Position numbers and translations under genes: made by a program
The notes under the pieces: generated by a model
What the model saw: the letters and a program-made list of their open reading frames with translations, nothing else
What the model was told of the DNA's origin: nothing
The model's database searches: none
DNA from: Mallotus nudiflorus
Lineage: Eukaryota; Streptophyta; Magnoliopsida; Malpighiales; Euphorbiaceae
DNA length: 64,000 nucleotides
Reading direction: 5' to 3'
Assembly: GCA_947683625.1 (NCBI GenBank)
Contig: CANTUR010000124.1
Coordinates: 310,001-374,000 of the forward strand
Shown: positions 45,300-56,961 of the stretch, one piece after another
Position numbering within the stretch: the first letter of the stretch is position 1
Layout: each line of letters starts with the position of its first letter

Positions 45300-47829
45300 A
45301 TGGAGGATGAGAGAACACCCCCTGTGTTTGAGTGGGATCACATCTTGCCTCCTTTTGTCACTTCTAGGAGTTTGGGATTGACCCGCAGAGGCTCGATTCC
45401 TCTTCTGGTAGACCTGGGGTCCCACATTTGCTCGTCTGCTTCTGGAGAGGTTAGTACTTTATAATTTCCTACAAAATTATGTTGGGTCAGTGATTAATCA
45501 AATATAATTACCTAGTTATGGCATTAATTCACTAAGATGATGAGAAATCCATGTTTTGATCGCCAAAAATCGAGAATTGTACCCATCCTGCCATACAGAG
45601 GCGTTCGTCTCATCAATGAGACGATCAGCTTCAGCGAAGAGGCGATAACTTATCACCCTTTCACAGAGCTGATCGCCTCTCTAATAAGGCGATTGCCTCT
45701 ATAGTGAGGTGATCATATCATCGACAGGCAAGCCGTGCAGTCCAGAGTGCATTCATTCCGAGTTCCCTTTTCCAAAACCATAACATGCATAAATGTCACT
45801 TCCTATTTATTTATTATTTGCAGCATGATGCCCAGACATTCAAGGGTGCCAAGAATTTTCATAGAGCCCGGGTCTTCTACAGTGACTTGACTGACGAGCA
45901 GAGGGACCGGATTCAGGAAACGGGGTTCAAGGACTTTATACGTTCACTTCCGTCCGAGCAGGGGCGCACATATTACCAACCACTTCATGCCCTGATGGAG
46001 AGGTGGTTTGACACGACCCACACCTTCCACCTCCCATTCGGTGAACTTACTCTAGACCCGGTGTCATTTACTGCCATCATAGGGATTGCCTGTGCCGGGG
46101 ATCTCGTTCCTTTCGATGCGAGTCTACATCAACTGTCTCCAGATAAGGCCGCATATATCGAGTGACTTCTGGGGATGACTCCTGACATGAAGGGGACTCA
46201 TACACTTAAATTGGATTTGATTAGGAGCTACTATACTCAGGATCGGGCAGCAGCGATGGTCTTTCCCCTTGAGATTGACCAGGTGGTAAGGGCCTTTTTG
46301 CTCTACTTGCTTGGTACCACCCTCTTTGCTGACACCGCCAGCTCCATCGATCTGATGTTCCTACCAGCCCTTCGGGATCTTGATCAGGTTCCCACATTCG
46401 ACTGGGGTAGCTACGCCTTAGCATACCTATACCGGAGCATGGATGAGGTGGTCCGAGGGGCCAGGAGGTTTTGCTGCTTTTGGCATGCTATTCTGGTATG
46501 TCACGACCCCCTTTTTCCTCGTTTTGTTCTGACCCCCATTACTTACATCAGTCTTATCAACTTCTCCTATTTCATTTTTCAGGTCTGGGCTCTAGAGTTA
46601 GAGTTTCTTATAGGAGTTACCCGAGTGGGAGACCATTTCCCGACCCTCGGTAGGTGGGGCGCTAGCCGCGTCGTAAAGAGACACCTTACGCGAGTTCATA
46701 TCCACAGATAAAACTTGAACTCTTTGACATAGGATGCAGTACCTACAAAGCATAAACCTTCTTATTAGTACATTATTCACATTCGATTTACTTACATATT
46801 GACATTTTTTCTTTCTTTTTGCAGATCCGAAGTGACTTGTGGGGATCCGAGGACACTTGGATCGTTAAGATGACTCGCTCCAGGCCTTTGGCCCAGAAGA
46901 GGGCACTCCTTTGTGGCCCTGGGTATCAAGCTTGGTACTTAGGAGAGCAGGTCCTGAATTGGAGGGCAGGTGTTAAGGCTAGGTAGGTCCCCAGGTCTCC
47001 TTCTGAAAGTATACTTTGGGCTCACGAGCTGGAGGGTGATGATCTTGTTCAGGCCATTGCGGGCTCACCACCTGTGGATCACACAGTTCGTGTGAAGAGC
47101 CAGTACGCGGAGTTCATCCGTACCCAACTTCTACTGACGATCCCCTTCCAGGCCGCTTCTACCTCTCAGGTAAATCCTCACCAGTTCCCCTTTTCTTATA
47201 AATTAACTGAATCCTTAACATGTTCCTCCTATTTTCATCTTTAGGCTACGCCTGCTAAGCCCATGGCCTCGGTCAGGTCTCGGGTGCGGGAGAGAGAGCC
47301 CTTGAGGCGTCGACTGGATCCGAGTAGAGAGGAGACTTCTGCTGTCGGTGAGGAAGCCAGGCCGACTATTGCCCCCAGTTCTAAGTTTGTCCTAGGCAGC
47401 TTAATCCACGTCCCCGACCCCTTAGCGCAATGTTGGGTTCCCCCTGGGGAGTTATCGCGTCAGTTCTTGACTTTGGATGGGGACCTGACCCTTGCATGCA
47501 CCAACATTTATTTTGATAATGCAAATTCTACTGGCGCAGGGCCTATATATGTATCGCATGATAGAGGCCTAGAGAGACTACATGCTGGAGGTCACCCAGC
47601 AGTGGAGGGTAAGAATTTCATTATTTTCTACATGTATGCATGCTTGCATGGTTTACTAACCTGTGATTTGTCTGAACAGGATCGAGATAAGGCTAGCAGG
47701 GCAAGGATCGCTACTCTCGAGCATCGGATTGATGTATTCCAGATTAATGAGGACGACGAGGACGAAGACATGAGCGGCAGCAGCACCGGGGGGGAAGACA
47801 ACCCTGAGGGTACGGGATCATATGCTTGA
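45300..47829 (+). pseudogene. Plant mobile domain (PMD) gene carried by the gypsy element
   Basis: Exons read on the plus strand: 45300-45449 (MEDERTPPVFEWDH), 45824-46495, 46583-about 46710, 46825-47169, 47245-47608 and 47680-47829, with GT-AG borders where clear. The core reads ALMERWFDTTHTFHLPFGEL followed by TLDPVSFTAIIGIACAGD, then LLGMTPDMKG and DWGSYALAYLYRSMDEVVRG. This is the aminotransferase-like plant mobile domain found in MAIN/MAIL proteins and in transposons. The C-terminal part (TLEHRIDVFQ, then an acidic tail) looks like a coiled coil. Damage: TGA replacing Trp at 46163-46165, TAG at about 46984, unclear exon 3 donor, and a likely frame slip at the end of exon 5. It lies antisense to gag-pol with its own TATA box. 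Confidence 0.78.
45598..45720. repeat. Palindrome cluster 3, in the first intron of the PMD gene
   Basis: Degenerate forms such as gatcgcctctctaataaggcgattgcctc within the intron 45450-45823. Confidence 0.8.
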
Positions 47830-48049
47830 CGTTCCAGGGTTAAAATTTATGTAGTCTCTGAGTAGTGAACACAAAATTTTGGTTTTTGATTTTTATGAAT
47901 AGAATGCTTGCAGAACTTAACATTTTCCTCGATTAAATCCACTTTTTTATTTTTCTCATTTCTTTACATATGAGTTGATTTCACTGTTTGCATGTGTAAC
48001 TGTCCCACCTGTTAGACTGTGCGATTCGAAGAAACACAATTGGCCTGTA

Positions 48050-48175
48050 CAGCTGATGAGGCGATCGCCTCATCGAACCCTGGTAAAGAGGCAATCGCCT
48101 CATGCTGTTGAGGCGGCGCCTTATTGATGAGGCGATCACCTCATCGATGAGGCGGCCACCTCAACAGCAGGAAGT
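48050..48175. repeat. Palindrome cluster 4, upstream of the DUF7745-like gene
   Basis: Holds the perfect 20-bp palindrome GATGAGGCGATCGCCTCATC at 48055-48074 and several imperfect ones, ending just before the TATA box at 48184. Confidence 0.85.
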
Positions 48176-48183
48176 CCTGCCCC

Positions 48184-48190
48184 TATAAAA
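48184..48190 (+). promoter_or_regulatory. TATA box of the DUF7745-like gene
   Basis: TATAAAA 97 bp upstream of the ATG at 48281, with a pyrimidine-rich leader. Confidence 0.65.
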
Positions 48191-48280
48191 CCTTCATTCC
48201 TGCATTTGACCTAATTCTCAAATCCCCTTCATCCTCCCGTTTCTGTTTCTCTCTCTAAGTGTCTTTGAAAAGCCACAAAC

Positions 48281-49424
48281 ATGATAGAACAAAGTCTGAG
48301 GTCCCTACAGTCAATTTTGAAAGGTTTGGACAACAAATCTTGGGTCGGGTTAGAGCCATTTCATCTCGCGGTCTTCAAATCAGTCCATACTAGGAGAATT
48401 AATTACCCTTTTCTCCATGCTATGGTTCAATTTTGGGATCCCCAGAAACATGTTTTTCAGCTCAACACGATAGAAATATGCCCCCTACCAGAGGAATTCG
48501 AGGCAATTCTTGGTCATCGTACAAATTCCACTTGCCAACTTACAATTCCTACTCTTGAAAACCCAGATTCTCATTCCATTCAACAACAAATGGCACGTAT
48601 GTTCAATCTTCCACCTCGGTGTTCCTTCCACTGTATATCCAACTCAGAAATCAAATTGGAGTCCCTCCTTAATGTCATTATGATTATGGACAAAGGGGAA
48701 ACTTACTGGCCCCGCATGTTAGCCCTCTATTTGTATGCTCAATTTCTACTGGTTTCCCCTTTAGGGGGCTATGATACGAAGATCCTCTCCATCCTCGATC
48801 AAGTGGAGTTAGGGCTCAATCCCTTCCCTCTCATCTTGGCAGAAACCATCATTGGATTGGATGACTTCATAAGGAAACGACGGTTCTTCGGAAGCCCCTT
48901 TTTGTTGGAGGTAAGTTCCCGTTGCCCCTCATTTACTTTCAACTGCCAATGCTGCCTATACCTAAACATTTGTAATCCTGCATATGTGGTTATATGAAAA
49001 GCCGGGCTTGATCAAATCTCCTCAAGACATTAGACATTATCAGGCCAAGCATTATCGAACAAGGAAACTACATCCCATTCCTGCAGACATTCATGGTTGG
49101 CTATCAACAATCCCTGATACACTGATTTGCTGGATGTGTCCCTGGTGGGGTTTGCAGTATGTGACCCTCCAGTCTTATACATATTGCATCCCGATTGTCG
49201 GTCTCCATTTTACCACTTTCTATAATTCAGCCCGCCTCTGTCGCCAATATGGTCATAAACAATTGATTATGGAGCCTGTTCACGAGTTCAAGCCAGGGCC
49301 GCTTTCTCAGAATTTCCTAGACCACCTAGTGGTGACTTGGCCTCAAAGAGTCATTGAAAGAAACTTAAGCTACGACGGTGATCAGACCATTGATGATCAT
49401 TACAAAGCATGGGTTTGCTTGTAA
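48281..49424 (+). pseudogene. DUF7745-like gene carried by the gypsy element
   Basis: Exon 1 is 48281-48910 (210 codons, intact). It ends LLE at a good donor GGAG|GTAAGT. The second frame, from about 48984, reads WLYEKPGLIKSPQDIRHYQ to the TAA at 49424. Conserved DUF7745-type blocks are seen: HAMVQFWDPQKHVFQL, PLPEEFEAILG, YAQFLLVSP and ILDQVELGLNPFPLILAETI. The domain is known from plant retroelement-associated proteins, function unknown. The expected acceptor before WLYEK reads ctgcatatg, with no AG, so splicing may be damaged. It is antisense to gag-pol. Confidence 0.75.
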
Positions 49425-49908
49425 CAAACAGAAAGAGACGAGTTTATTAAATATAAAAAGATGAAGAGAATTACAAATGTTAAGTTCACAGGGTAAGCAA
49501 CAAAAGAAGAGAAGAAAAAACTAGCTCATGGAATGAAGTCGTCATTTTCCCTTTTGTTAGAAGTAATTTCCCTTTTGTACTAGTTAAACGGCTTGTAATG
49601 GACACATTATGCAATGTTTAATGACAATTGAAGTAATTTATTTCATTTTACTTAAGCACAAAACGTATATACATTTTTCTTCTGGTACATCTCATGTTAT
49701 TAGTTGGCTTGCCCTTACAAGTTTTCCAACTAACCATTTTGTGCCTCTCCTTCCCCTTTTATATGTCCTTAACTTTTGCCTGGACCGCCTCTTTCGAGGT
49801 TTTCAGTCCAGTAGGACTCCTTTTTTTTCTTTTTCTTTTTTTTTCTTTTTAGTCTCTAATTTTTGCCTAGAAAGCCTCTTTTTGAGGTTTTCTCCCTAGC
49901 GAGACTTT
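49425..49908. other. Gap between antisense gene and pol end
   Basis: Converging 3' ends of the DUF7745-like gene (plus) and pol (minus). A pyrimidine run lies at 49820-49850; no coding signal. Confidence 0.5.
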
Positions 49909-52900
49909 TTACAGAAAGTATTTCTTGAGTTTGTCTAGGTTGATGGGTTCTTTGAACTCGTTTCCCTCCATGTTAGACAAAATGGTAACGCCTTTTAAAA
50001 ACAGCTTCTTCACTAGATACGTTCCTTTCTAGTTGGGCTTAAACTTTCCTCAAGGATCGGTCGTGACTGATCTTGTGAGTTTCAATATCAGATCCCCTTC
50101 TCAAATCTTGCCTGGCTTAATCTTCTTATTGTAGGCACAGGCTATTCTTCTCTAATACAGCTGAGAATGATACATAGCCTTCATCCTCTTTTTGTCCAGT
50201 AGTGTCAACTGAGCAAACCGACTTTCAACCCACTGATACTCAGGGAGTTTAGACTCCAGAAGGACTCTCAATGACCTTATCTCGACCTCTACGGGCAAAA
50301 CTGCCTCACACCCATAAACTAAGGAGTATGGAATGACCCCTGTCAAGGTTCTAGCAATAGTTTGGTACCCCCATAATGCAAATTGTAAGTACTCAGCCCA
50401 ATCTCGGTAATTTTCCAACATCTTAGCCAAGATCTTTTTTACATTCTTATTTGCTGCTTCTACCGCTCCGTTTGCTTGTGGCTTATATGGAGATGATCTG
50501 TGGTGCTCAATCTTATAGTCCTTTAGTAGTGTGGTCGTCTCTGCTCGAAACTGAATACCATTGTCTGTGACTATGTGGTGTGGCAGACCATACCTGTAGA
50601 TTATGTTATTTTCGATGAACCTCGACATCTGCCTCGCCCCCACGGTAGCATAAGATTCAGCCTCAACCCACTTAGAGAAGTAGTCGATGGTCACAATGAT
50701 GTACCGATGACCATTAGTTGCTTTTGGCCTTATCTCTCCTATGATGTCAATCTCCCATACAGCAAACGACCAAGGAGACATCATTCCTTAAAGTTTCATA
50801 GATGGTAGGTGGCTAACATCACCATATATTTGGCAACTGTAACATTTCTTCATAAATCCAACACAATCCGCTTCTATAGTGAGCTAAAAGTACCCCTGGC
50901 GGGCTATTTTCTTCGCCAAGACAATCCCATTCATGTGTGGTTCGCACACGCCTTCATGAATTACTTCCATAAGCTTCTGACCTTCATCCTTGTCGACACA
51001 TCTGAGGTGTACCCCGACTGGCATTCTTTTGTATAACATCCCCTCGTGACTTATGAATTGTCGAGATAACATTTGTAGGGATATCCTTTCTTTCTTATCA
51101 GCGTCATCCAAAAATTGCCCAGTTTCTAGATACCTTTGTAAATCATAGAACCAAGGTTTCTCAATGACATCAACTGGTGTTAGTTTCACCTCTTCGTAAT
51201 AGGGGGCTCGAGACTTTGTGAGAATTAAGGGTCTGGCCTTTGGTTGCTTCCTACTTTCCCACCTGGAGGCCAGTGTGGCTAGGGCGTTTGCTACCTGGTT
51301 TCCTTTCGTTAGTAAATAGACAAATTTACATTGTGTGAAGGAGCACAGAAAGGTGGTCAAGTATGCCTAGTACAACCGTAATCTATCTTCTTTTATCTCC
51401 CATTCTTTGGTGGCTTATTTTATAACTAGCATGGAATCTCCGTAGACAGTGACATTTTCCGCCCCTGCACTACGCAATGCTTCTAAGCCAAAGATGCAGG
51501 CTTCATATTCTGCTTGGTTATTGGTTGCTTCAAATTCGAGCCTTTTTGCCATCGGGATCATTTCTCCTTCTGGCGTAACCAAAATTACTCCTATCCCAGC
51601 CCCTTTGTTATTGACAGCTTCGTCAAAGTACATTTCCCAATCTTGTATCTCTATCACCCCTAAATGCTCGTTAGGGAACTCCAGCTTCCACTCTTGGGTG
51701 TCCCCGATCGGGCTTTGCGCTAAGAAGTTTGCTACTGCTCTTCCTTTTACTATCTTTTTGGCCATATACTCTATATCAAATTCTGTGAGCAAAACGAGCC
51801 ACCTATCCAATTTTCCCGTAAGAGACGGGGTCTATTGGAGGTACCAGAGGGGATCATGTTTGGAAATTGCTTGCACCTTATACGACTGGAAGTAGTGTCG
51901 AAGTTTCCTCATTGCCCAGATCACTGCTAGAAAAGTTTTATATACTAAACTATAAGTAGCTTCGTAGGGTAGAAGCTTCTTACTCAGGTAATATATAGCA
52001 TGCTCTGTTTTCCTTTCACCTTCTTGTGCTAGCATCACCCCTATTGCATCCTTTTCAATTGTCAGATACAGGATTAAGACTTTACTTGGTCTTGGCGATT
52101 GTAAGACAGGGGGATTCATCAGATAATCCTTGATAGTTTCAAAAGCCTGTTGACACTTCTCGTTCCACACAACAGGTTGGTCTTTCTTCAGAAGCTTAAA
52201 GATAGGGTTGCAAATGGCTATTAGTTTGGCTATGAATCTGCTGATATACTGTAAGTGCCCCAGAAACCCTCGGACCTTTTTTTTATTTTTTGGCACGGGC
52301 ATATCTCTGATTGCTCTGATTTTATCTGGATCCATCTCTATTCCTTTTTGACTGACAATGTGTCCAACAGTTTCCCAGATGTGACCCCAAAAACACACTT
52401 CTTCGGGTTCAGTCTGAGATTATACTTTTTTACCCTAGCCAGAAACTTGTCTAGTGCTTTAAAATGCCCTTCCTTGGTTGTAGATTTCACCATCATATCA
52501 TCTATATAAACTTTGACCTCTTTATGGATCATGTCATGCAGTAGGGCAGTCACCATCCTCTGATAAGTGGCCCCTGCATTTTTCATGATATGATTGTATC
52601 CCGAAAATCCATCCATAAAAGAGTTCATTGCATTGGAAGCTGCACTATCAATCAATGTGTCAATATGCGGTAGGGGAAAGTCATCCTTAGGGCAGGCTTT
52701 ATTCAAATCTTCGTAGTCCACACACACTTTGACCCTTCCATCCTTCTTGGGAATTGGAAATATATTCGCTAACCACTGAGTGTCCTCTACCACTTCTAAA
52801 AACTTTGCTTTTAGCTGCTTTTCGACTTCTTCCTTAACCAAGAGAGCCCATTCTGGCCTTAGCCTCCTTTGCTTCTGCTTTATTGGCGCTATGTGAGGGT

Positions 52901-52946
52901 ATGTGGGGATTCTATGTTTTGAGATCTCCTTGTCGATTCCGGGCAA
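49909..52946 (-). pseudogene. Gypsy pol: RT, two RNase H domains, integrase
   Basis: From right to left on the minus strand. RT begins at 52946 (IPTYPHIAPIKQKQRRLRPE, KDGRVKVCVDYEDLNKACPK, MDGFSGYN) and keeps YIDDMMVKS, but it jumps from GYNHI straight to MKNAGATYQR, lacking some 28 residues. After a frame slip near 52350 come the connection and first RNase H (PKNKKKVRGFLGHLQYISRF, LYLTIEKDAIGVMLAQE, 52398-51832). A second, archaeal-type RNase H follows (MYFDEAVNNKGAGIGVILVT, NNQAEYEACIFGLEAL, 51810-51415). Integrase zinc-binding remnants (EVIHEGVCEPHMNG) and catalytic core follow (50784-50152) with DIIGEI, IVTDNGIQF and GAVEAANKN. A tail reaches LDKLKKYFL at 49909. Several stops interrupt it. 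Confidence 0.92.
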
Positions 52947-54280
52947 GTCTTCATAACCCCAAGCAAATAATTTCTGTCTTTTTTTAAGATTTTTTCCATT
53001 TTTTCTCTCTCATCATGAGTTAAGCCAGAAGCAAGTAGTATATTTTTAGGATTATCATCTGTGCCTAAATTAAATGATTTGGTTTGCATGGAATTAACAT
53101 CAAACATATGCATGAAATGATCATCACAAACAGAATAACCATTAGGGAACACATCACACAAATAAGCAAATTCAGATTTCATTGCATTCACTTTTGAAAA
53201 GAAAAGATCGTCAGCTTCAAACAAATAAGCTATAGAAATATCAAAGTCATTATAAAAGACATTTGTGATAGAATTGAGGATGTAGGTCTCAAATTCTAGG
53301 TCTTTGTTCTGATCATCAACGGTCTTCTGCTCCGAAGTGGCTTTATCTTCTTTAGACTCCTCTTCGACTAGTACCACTCCTCAGTAGGGGCCTTTTCAAT
53401 AGCAGCTTCCCCGGTTTTGCTCATAAATTCAGCAAAAATCTCGAATCTTGGGATAACTTCCCCAACCACTAGGAGAGGTTCTGGAGTTCCTCTGTATGGG
53501 TGCCTGGTGCCTTCCTTTACAAAGATTTTCCATAAAGTCTTCTTTCTAGCTACAGTTTCCTCCTCCTTTTCCTTAGACCGGTCTGACACACCTAATTCCT
53601 TCCTAGCTTTGTCAACCTCTTTGAATCCTAGCCCATGCTTTAGAACAGGTACCTTGCTTCCCACAAACTCTGAAGGTCCGCTCTGATTTTTCCCTAACCC
53701 CATGTCGGGTAGAAATTTCATATTGAGCATCATTCTCAGAACCCTTTCATCCATTTCATCTTCATAGATCACACAGACTTCAAAATTAGGGCTAAGGGAA
53801 ACCTCCTTAGGAGTCAACTTTAACGCAGATATGGTGACTTCAGTTTCGGCTGAGATGGTGACAACTCTTCCTTCATGTGGAAACTTAACCTTCTGATGAA
53901 TAATGGATGGAATGTCGCCCAGGGGGTGAAACCATGGCCTTCCCAATAAAATGGCAAAGGTTACCGGGATATCAATCACATGTAGGTCAACCCAGACTTC
54001 AATAGGCCCTGTTCTGACTAACGCCCTGAAAGTTCCCTCCACAAATCTTTTGGTGTTATTATAAGCCTTGATAACTACTTCAGAAGGCTTTAAGTCAGCT
54101 ACCGTCAGCCCTAGCTTTGGCAGAATCTTCAATGGACACACATTGATGGTAGAACCATTATCAACCATCACGCAATAGGTCATCTTCCCTTTTACCTCGG
54201 CTTTGATAAACAGGGCTTTGTTGTGATCTCTCCCTCCTAGAGGCAAATCGTCATTGGAAAAAGTTATCATTCCTTGAGGA
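52947..54280 (-). pseudogene. Gypsy protease region
   Basis: The main frame 54270-53368 holds the aspartic protease with VMVDNGSTINVCP (the Asp-Asn-Gly-Ser form common in this lineage) and the flap-like ILLGRPWFH. A G-patch-like stretch (MGLGKNQSG, KHGLGF) follows, then a spacer frame 53377-52889 that leads to RT. The protein processes the polyprotein in active relatives. Confidence 0.85.
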
Positions 54281-54296
54281 GTTTCTGTTAGTGACT

Positions 54297-54929
54297 AGAC
54301 CATCTGTTCTGGGGTGGAATTAGTGGAAATCTTCCTTTAGTCTAGTGCCAGGACCAGGGCTTCCCTGTGATCCTTATAATGCATGAGTAACTCCCAAACA
54401 CTAAAAATGGTCTCTCTACTTTGTTCTACCTCCTTTCCCTTTTCTGCACATTCTGCCTTTTCGAGCCCAACCTTGGTAACCTCATCTTCTTTTTTCTTTT
54501 CTTCGACCTTTCCCACAGACTGACTTGGCTCACACACCTCATTGTCCCATAGGTAATCTCATTCTCCATTTTCATCATTAGAACTCCATAATCCAATACT
54601 TGTACCCATAATTCTATGGGTCGTTTGCTTGTCCTCAAGTTTTCAAGCTCGGTCGGTTGGGAATAGTGAGAGACATCAGTGAAGGAGTTTAGGACCTGTT
54701 CTTTTGTTAGGCCAGAGCTGACCATCAGAATGGATGGGTTAAGAGGTGGTATATTTCGATAATTGGGTAATGGATTGGTTTGAGTGTTTGATTTTCTATT
54801 TTCTAGGTTAGTGATTTTACCTGAGTCTATTAAATCTTGGATTTCATGCTTTAACCGGGTGCAGTTTTCTATGTCATGCACGATGGTCTGATGAAATTTA
54901 CAGAAAAGCTTTGGGTTGGCTCCAAACAA
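54297..54929 (-). pseudogene. Gypsy gag C-terminal part with zinc knuckle
   Basis: Frame 54929-54426 reads CKFHQTIVHDIENCTRLKHE, a C..H...H....C knuckle typical of Tat-type gag, followed by SGKI and a Glu/Lys-rich tail that shifts frame near 54500. It is separated from the main gag frame by stops at 54930-55020. Confidence 0.75.
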
Positions 54930-55019
54930 GGGTTGTTACGAAGGCAAAAGTCATAGCAAGTTCTTCTCAATGAGCTTATCGAGGACTTTGGACATAGGAC
55001 GTCTCAAATTAGAAAATCT

Positions 55020-56132
55020 CTAGGGCTGTCTAACCGTACTGACTTGTACATTACTGCTCGGTAATCGAATAGCATGAATCTGAACGTTACTGCTCGAGTT
55101 AGTCCCCTTTTTACCCCCAGAACCTCTTTCGAAGAATTTCTTCTTTTGAGCCAAATCTGATTCTTTCTGGACCCCACATCTGTATAACTCTTCAAAATTT
55201 CTGATCCCCAGATCCCTCAATTTCCTAGACAATGCGGGAACACACCCTTTTATTGCCAAGACCAACTGGTCAGACTCAGCTAGCCTATGCCTCATCAAGG
55301 AAAATTTTCCCCTCCAACGAGTCAGGTAATCAGTAAAAGGCTCACTAAAGTTCTGATTGGTATTCTGCAAATCTCTCAAGGACACTTCCAGTTTGACGTT
55401 GAGACCATATTGCTTGACAAAAGCAGTGCACAGTTCTTTCCAATCCGACTCAACATACTGTTCCAAGGTGTAATACCAATGAATTGGCGCTCCTTCTAGT
55501 GAAATAGGGAACTGCTTACCAATTTGGCTCTCAGTTAGCTTAGTATCTTTCATGTATGTTACATATTGCTTCAAATGCAAATGGGGATCCTCAGCACCAA
55601 TATACTTCTTCATGTTTGGAAATTTAAACTTACGAGGTAGCGATTCATCACCCTTTTCTAAATTCAGATCGTAATCTAAGGGGGCAACCATACCCTTCTC
55701 CTTCACCATTACCTGCATTCGGTTCATCACTTTGGTCATATTCTTAGCCCACTCAGTCTGACCCACATCCTCAGCTTGGATGTCATTTCTTTGATTCACC
55801 GGATTGGCTAATACCATTACATCATCTTCTTCCTTTCCCCTAATCGGTATTTCCTTGTCAAGGTTGATCGGATCAATTGGCGGTGCATTGGGTGGCTTCG
55901 TTGGCTGACTTTCTCTGATAAGCTTAGTAATCTCCTCCATCATTTCTCTTATCATAGCCCGGATTTCTGTTATTACTTCTTCTTTCCACTGTGCCCCAAA
56001 TGCCTCTGGATCGAATCCTCCTACCATTCCTAATTCTGAATTTCTGACCAAACCACCTGAACTAGCTCGGATCCACCCGGCTGAGCTTGAAGGATCTATA
56101 GTGCTGCAAAACAGTCGGTTAGAATGATGCAT
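55020..56132 (-). CDS. Gypsy gag protein (main frame)
   Basis: 370 codons, intact. It has an acidic/proline-rich N-terminal part, then the capsid-like retrotransposon gag domain: KFKFPNMKKYIGAEDPHLHL, FPISLEGAPIHWYYTLEQY, FVKQYGLNVKLEVSLRDLQN and FTDYLTRWRGK. It ends STVRQP at a stop; in an intact element it would continue into the zinc knuckle at 54900. The first ATG at 56132 lies about 830 bp from the 5' LTR; MVGGFDPEAFG at about 56027 is an alternative start. Confidence 0.85.
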   Translation of the reverse strand: MHHSNRLFCSTIDPSSSAGWIRASSGGLVRNSELGMVGGFDPEAFGAQWKEEVITEIRAMIREMMEEITKLIRESQPTKPPNAPPIDPINLDKEIPIRGKEEDDVMVLANPVNQRNDIQAEDVGQTEWAKNMTKVMNRMQVMVKEKGMVAPLDYDLNLEKGDESLPRKFKFPNMKKYIGAEDPHLHLKQYVTYMKDTKLTESQIGKQFPISLEGAPIHWYYTLEQYVESDWKELCTAFVKQYGLNVKLEVSLRDLQNTNQNFSEPFTDYLTRWRGKFSLMRHRLAESDQLVLAIKGCVPALSRKLRDLGIRNFEELYRCGVQKESDLAQKKKFFERGSGGKKGTNSSSNVQIHAIRLPSSNVQVSTVRQP

Positions 56133-56943
56133 GATGTGTATACATGATATGCAAGTTCGTTATATTTAGAAACAAAAAAGGTCACATACGAAAAGATATA
56201 CAAGATCAAAACATGGAACTTCAACGTGCAAACTTTTGCCTTTATTTCTCCCACACACATATTTGACGGCGAGTATCTTGTCCTAGGATTTTTGGTATGG
56301 GTTTTAATTATCAGCAGGGGATAACAAAATCGACGTATGTAAGAAAACTCTCAAAATGATTTAGACAAGTAATGGTTCCTTTAAATAAGGCTCGAGTCCA
56401 GTTTCTATAAGCCAAGATCCTTAGCACCATAAACTTGCTTGTCAAGGCCCATTTGAAATGGGTTATGAGAATGCGTGAGAGGCCTTTGTTGACTAGCTTA
56501 TTTATAATGGGCTTTGATCGGACACAAGGGCTCATTTTATTTTAGACTACTTATTAATGGGCTTGAGATTTATTTTAAGAGTCCATTATATGGCATAATA
56601 CACATGCATGTGGGAAAATTCCTAAGGATAGTTGCTAAGTCATTACATGGGCTTGAGTCTTGGGTAAAAAGGCTTCGGCTCCTATAATGATATACATCCA
56701 TATACGTCTCCCCACTCAAGGGTCAAACAACATGGATTAGTAGGTGTCATGAGTAATAATAATCAAATATTCTACCACCAGGCTTAAGTGAAACGTAGGT
56801 AGCGAAGTACTGACTATTATCGGGTTTATTCGGGACTGAAGTGCTTATTGTGTGCAAAATGTGTAATGAATGCATAAATGCAGGAAGAAATAAGAAAATA
56901 ATTAAAGATGATAAAACATAAAACACTAGAATCAGTTTCTCTA

Positions 56944-56961
56944 TCCCCAGTGGAGTCGCCA
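56944..56961 (-). promoter_or_regulatory. Gypsy primer-binding site (tRNA-Arg)
   Basis: TGGCGACTCCACTGGGGA on the minus strand, one base from the 5' LTR. It is the exact complement of the 3' end (TCCCCAGTGGAGTCG plus CCA) of a plant tRNA-Arg(ACG) as I know it. tRNA-Arg priming is characteristic of Ogre-type elements. Confidence 0.8.
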
